A DNA stretch of 64,000 bases, from positions 121,610 through 185,609 of the forward strand of contig LLCB01000096.1 in the NCBI GenBank assembly GCA_001414345.1, written 5' to 3'. This stretch comes from Hymenoscyphus infarciens (taxonomy: Eukaryota; Ascomycota; Leotiomycetes; Helotiales; Helotiaceae). A program made the position numbers and the translations under genes. The number at the start of each line of letters is the position of its first letter. Within the stretch, counting starts at the first letter, position 1. Of the stretch, positions 60,830 to 64,000 are shown one piece after another. A model generated the notes under the pieces. The model saw only the letters and a list, made by a program, of their open reading frames with translations. It was not told the DNA's origin and ran no database searches.

Positions 60830-63740
60830 TAGTAGTACTAGTTCTAGATATCTTTCTTCTACTATACTTAGTAAAGCTATAGCTTAAGCTTTCCTCCTTT
60901 AGCTATATATAAGTAATAGTAAGTCTCTAAACTATTCTTTATAGTATAAGTTAAAGTCCTCTACTACTATCTATTTATTATTTCTATACTTTTTAAATAC
61001 TACGTCGAGTTCTAGTAGAATAGATTAGGTTAAGATATCTTCTTATTTCCCTTCTATATATATCTTACCTAGCTAACCTTACTATTAGAGGTTATAGATA
61101 TTATAAATAGTAATAACTTCGTCGCTATTACCTATTTTTAGTATAATATAAAGGGAGTATAAATAATCGCCTCTATTAGTAACTCTTATTAAAGTAGAAT
61201 TGATTTTTCTATTTATAAGAAAGTATATAAGTAATCTACTCTATCTACTTATAAAAGCTTTAAATCTTTCTTAAGAGAGGTTATAGATAAGTTTTTTATC
61301 GTAGCTATTTAGCTATAGCTCTTAAATCGTTATAATATTATATTCCTCTACTATTTTATTTTATAGAAGTAGGTTTATTATATTATATAACTTTTTAATA
61401 TTATACTATAAAATAGAAAGAGTAGAGTACTAGTGTATACTTATTAATTAGTTTAAAAAGAGGTTTAACGCTTTATAGCCTTAGTACTTAAGACGTTTAT
61501 AGATAGAGTATTTAATAATATCTCTAAACTTAATAGAATACTAGAGAAGACATTAGTAAGGTTATTCTCTAACTTCAGAGCTAATTCTATACTAGTATAG
61601 TTAGTAGCCCTTTTTATAGTATAGCTCTTAGTAATCTCTTTATACTCTTATACTAGGCTATTATATCTTCTATTACTAGTAAGCCTAGTCTATTTAACTT
61701 TAGATATAGAGGTAAAGTATGTCTTCTTCGTAGCTCTTTTACTACTTTTTATTACTATAGTATACTTGTTATTAACGTTTCTGTCCTCTCTAAGCTTTAT
61801 AGAAGAGCTATTAAATTTTCTATACTAAAGCTTAAGTCACCGCTGAGTTAGTATATTTAAAGTCTTAAAAAACTAGCTATTTTAACTAAAGATATTACTT
61901 AGGTTAGTTAATACTATAAATAGTTATTAAGTAGTAGGTAGATTAGTAGAGATAGCGAAGATAGAGAGTTTAGATAAGATAGGCTTTTATAGAGTAACTC
62001 TTACTTCTTCTCTCTTCTTTCTTAATCTCTTTATAATTCCTTCTACTACTACTAGAGATGTCTTATCTACCTCTACTACTTCTTCTTCTATTTAGACATT
62101 CTTATAGACGTCTTAAGTAGTAGGTTTAGCTTAGAAGAAGAGAGTAAAGAGTTCTATAAATAGGTTATTATTCTCTTTCTCTAGTGCTTCTTTATCTAGT
62201 ATAGTAGCTCTACTTCTCTACTAGGAGACTAATAGTATAAGGACTAGCCTTACTAGGAACAGCGGCTATAGCTATAAGCGCTTTCTCTTATTCTTAACTC
62301 TCTCTATAGCCTAGCTATAGAATTTATAGTTCTTCGAGAATACTACGTATAGGAGTTTATAGTTAGTATACTTATAGGAGGTTTTATCCTCTATATAGTT
62401 CTTAGTATTATAGTCTATAATATAGAAGCCGCACTTTCGCTTAGCTTTATATATATATACTATATAGTTATATCTATAGTAGTAGAAGTATTAGACGACT
62501 TAGGCCTTTTAGCTATACTATTATATAGATTTAAGAGCTTCTTCTTATACTACTTTATATGTCTTAATATAAGTATTAGCAATCTCTATATTATAGAATT
62601 CTACTATAATAGCGTTAGTATTCTTTCCTAGCTTCTATTTAGAGAGCTATCTAATATCTAAGATCTCTTCTAAGCTATAGATAAGAGTTAGGTTAGCAGC
62701 GTATAGCTTCTCGACTATAGCCTCCTAGTCTTCTATAGCTACTAATTTAATCGGTATTAAAGATATAACTACTTCTTACGTCGGTACTAGAACCGTAGCC
62801 TTCTTCTTTAGAAAGCCTATCTATTCTTCTCTATAGTATACTATCTTCTCTACTATTATAGAGTTACTAGTATAGAGAAAGACGTCTCCGCTATTTATTA
62901 GCCTAGTAGCCTCTATTTACTTTAGTATAGCTAGTATCTTCGCGATAGAGTATACGCTATTATTATTATAGCTAGAGTATACGCTAAGTACTATAGTAAT
63001 AGCTTTATTTACCTACTATAGAAGCTTCTTAAATAGCTTTAAGAGAGCTCGTAGGCGCTCCTTAGTAATACTATAGTCGATAAGTATACATATCTCTTTA
63101 GCTACTAGGCTGTCGAGAGTAGAGGCTCTCGCGGTAGAAGAGAATATATATATAGTAGAACTATCGCTATTACTAGCGCTAGCACTCCTAGCGATAGACG
63201 TATAGATTAGTATATTAGTAGACGTACTCTAGCTCTATTACTACTTTTAGACTCCTTTGCTTTTACCTAGAAGCTTTTAGATTAACGCGTTTTAGTACGT
63301 ACTATAGGCTTTAAAGTCTACCTAGAGTTACTAAATAGCCTACTATAGCTAGCCTTAATCACCTTATACTTCTAGTATAGAGAGGTATTCGATAACTAAA
63401 TTAAGAAAGGGGATTATAATAGTATTAGGTACTACTCTCTTCTTTCCTTTAGCGCTATAGTTACTATATATCTTAAGTTATTATACTTTAGCTAAGAGGT
63501 AATTACTATAAACGCGTCTATCTACGTCTTTCCTCCTAATAACGAGCTACGTAGCTAAAGCTCTTAATACTATTAAGAGAAGAGACTCTTAGAAATCGAT
63601 TATAATTATCTACTTATTAATATAGTATATAGTTATGGTTTTATTTCTAAAAAATCGATTTAGTCGCGCGAAGGTGTTTAGATATAAGACCGTAGTCTGA
63701 AACCTGGCGTTGCCAAGCCCGCTAGGCCTAATTAGTAAAT
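60830..63740 (-). mobile_element. Tad-like LINE, 5' segment (endonuclease and gag-like ORF1)
   Basis: It resumes after the TAGTA duplication. On the minus strand near 60970-60900 a VVEDFNLYYKE stretch matches the GDFN-x-HH block of LINE apurinic-type endonucleases (G-to-E by G-to-A). Around 62490-62300 a run of altered zinc knuckles (KRKCGFY, TSYKYTNYK) marks ORF1. The 5' boundary is not sharp; a short normal-composition stretch at 63650-63750 (CTGGCGTTGCCAAGCCCGC) is probably the 5' UTR. Summed over its three pieces the LINE is about 6.5 kb. Confidence 0.6.
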
Positions 63741-64000
63741 CACGTGCTTACTCTATTAAAAAAAAAGTATAGATAGCTTTAAATTAATAATATAATTTTT
63801 TAAAGTATCTAAGTATACTTTTAACTATAACTATAGTTATAAACTATCTATTTCTTATCTCTAAAAAGCTTTAAATTAATCTATCTTTTATATTTATCTT
63901 TATAAATATTAAAGTTATATAAAACTAGAAATAAGATAAATTATACTCTTAGAGTTTCTAATAAGTCTATCTTTTATTCTATACTATTTACTTCTCTCTA
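63741..64000. other. AT-rich sequence beyond the LINE, unassigned
   Basis: Very AT-rich with no frames. An A9 run near 63760 could mark another insertion boundary. The window ends before this can be resolved. Confidence 0.3.

Overview
The window looks like nuclear DNA of a filamentous ascomycete (Pezizomycotina). Coding genes have short GT-AG introns of about 50-150 nt. The genes seen are a Zn2Cys6 regulator, a non-reducing polyketide synthase and a fungal GH29 fucosidase. Repeats carry the almost pure C-to-T/G-to-A decay expected of repeat-induced point mutation (RIP). Class level (for example Leotiomycetes) cannot be fixed from this sequence.

Layout. 0.5-1.7 kb: a cyclophilin-40 type co-chaperone. 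2-9.6 kb: mostly gene-poor, with a cluster of GGTNACC palindromes, two decayed gene-like pieces, a short gag-only LTR element (4216-5866) with 136-bp LTRs and a TGTGA target duplication, and a tandemly duplicated small membrane-protein gene whose second copy has a stop. 10-16 kb: three genes on the minus strand (a 111-aa Gly/Lys-rich protein, a four-helix MARVEL-like membrane protein, a secreted alpha-L-fucosidase) and a 201-bp MITE. 16.4-18.1 kb: an AT-rich island without genes. 19.4-20.1 kb: a decayed repeat-type gene with a Cys/His cluster.

20.5-40.4 kb is an aromatic polyketide gene cluster: a Zn2Cys6 activator, a phenol-hydroxylase-type FAD monooxygenase, a salicylate-hydroxylase-type FAD monooxygenase, the C-terminal half of a flavin-dependent halogenase (pseudogene with at least four stops), an apparently intact ten-exon NR-PKS (SAT-KS-AT-PT-ACP-ACP-TE, about 2113 aa), and a type-B carboxylesterase broken by frameshifts and cut off by a transposon. 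The inference is that the PKS makes an aromatic acid or lactone core, the two FMOs hydroxylate it, and chlorination and ester chemistry once followed but have been lost here.

40.4-63.7 kb is a nested transposon block with no intact gene. A Tad-like LINE (minus orientation, poly-A tail facing the cluster) contains two LTR elements. The first, 41552-49392, is a gypsy element with TSD ACTAA. The second, 51949-60829, has TSD TAGTA and is itself interrupted by a third LTR element, 53878-59069, with TSD AGGTA/AGATA. All are heavily RIP-mutated and very AT-rich. The insertion order can be read directly: LINE, then element 1 or 2 into the LINE, and element 3 into element 2.

Exon coordinates come from reading splice signals and frame by eye. 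No similarity search was possible, so family names rest on recognised motifs.
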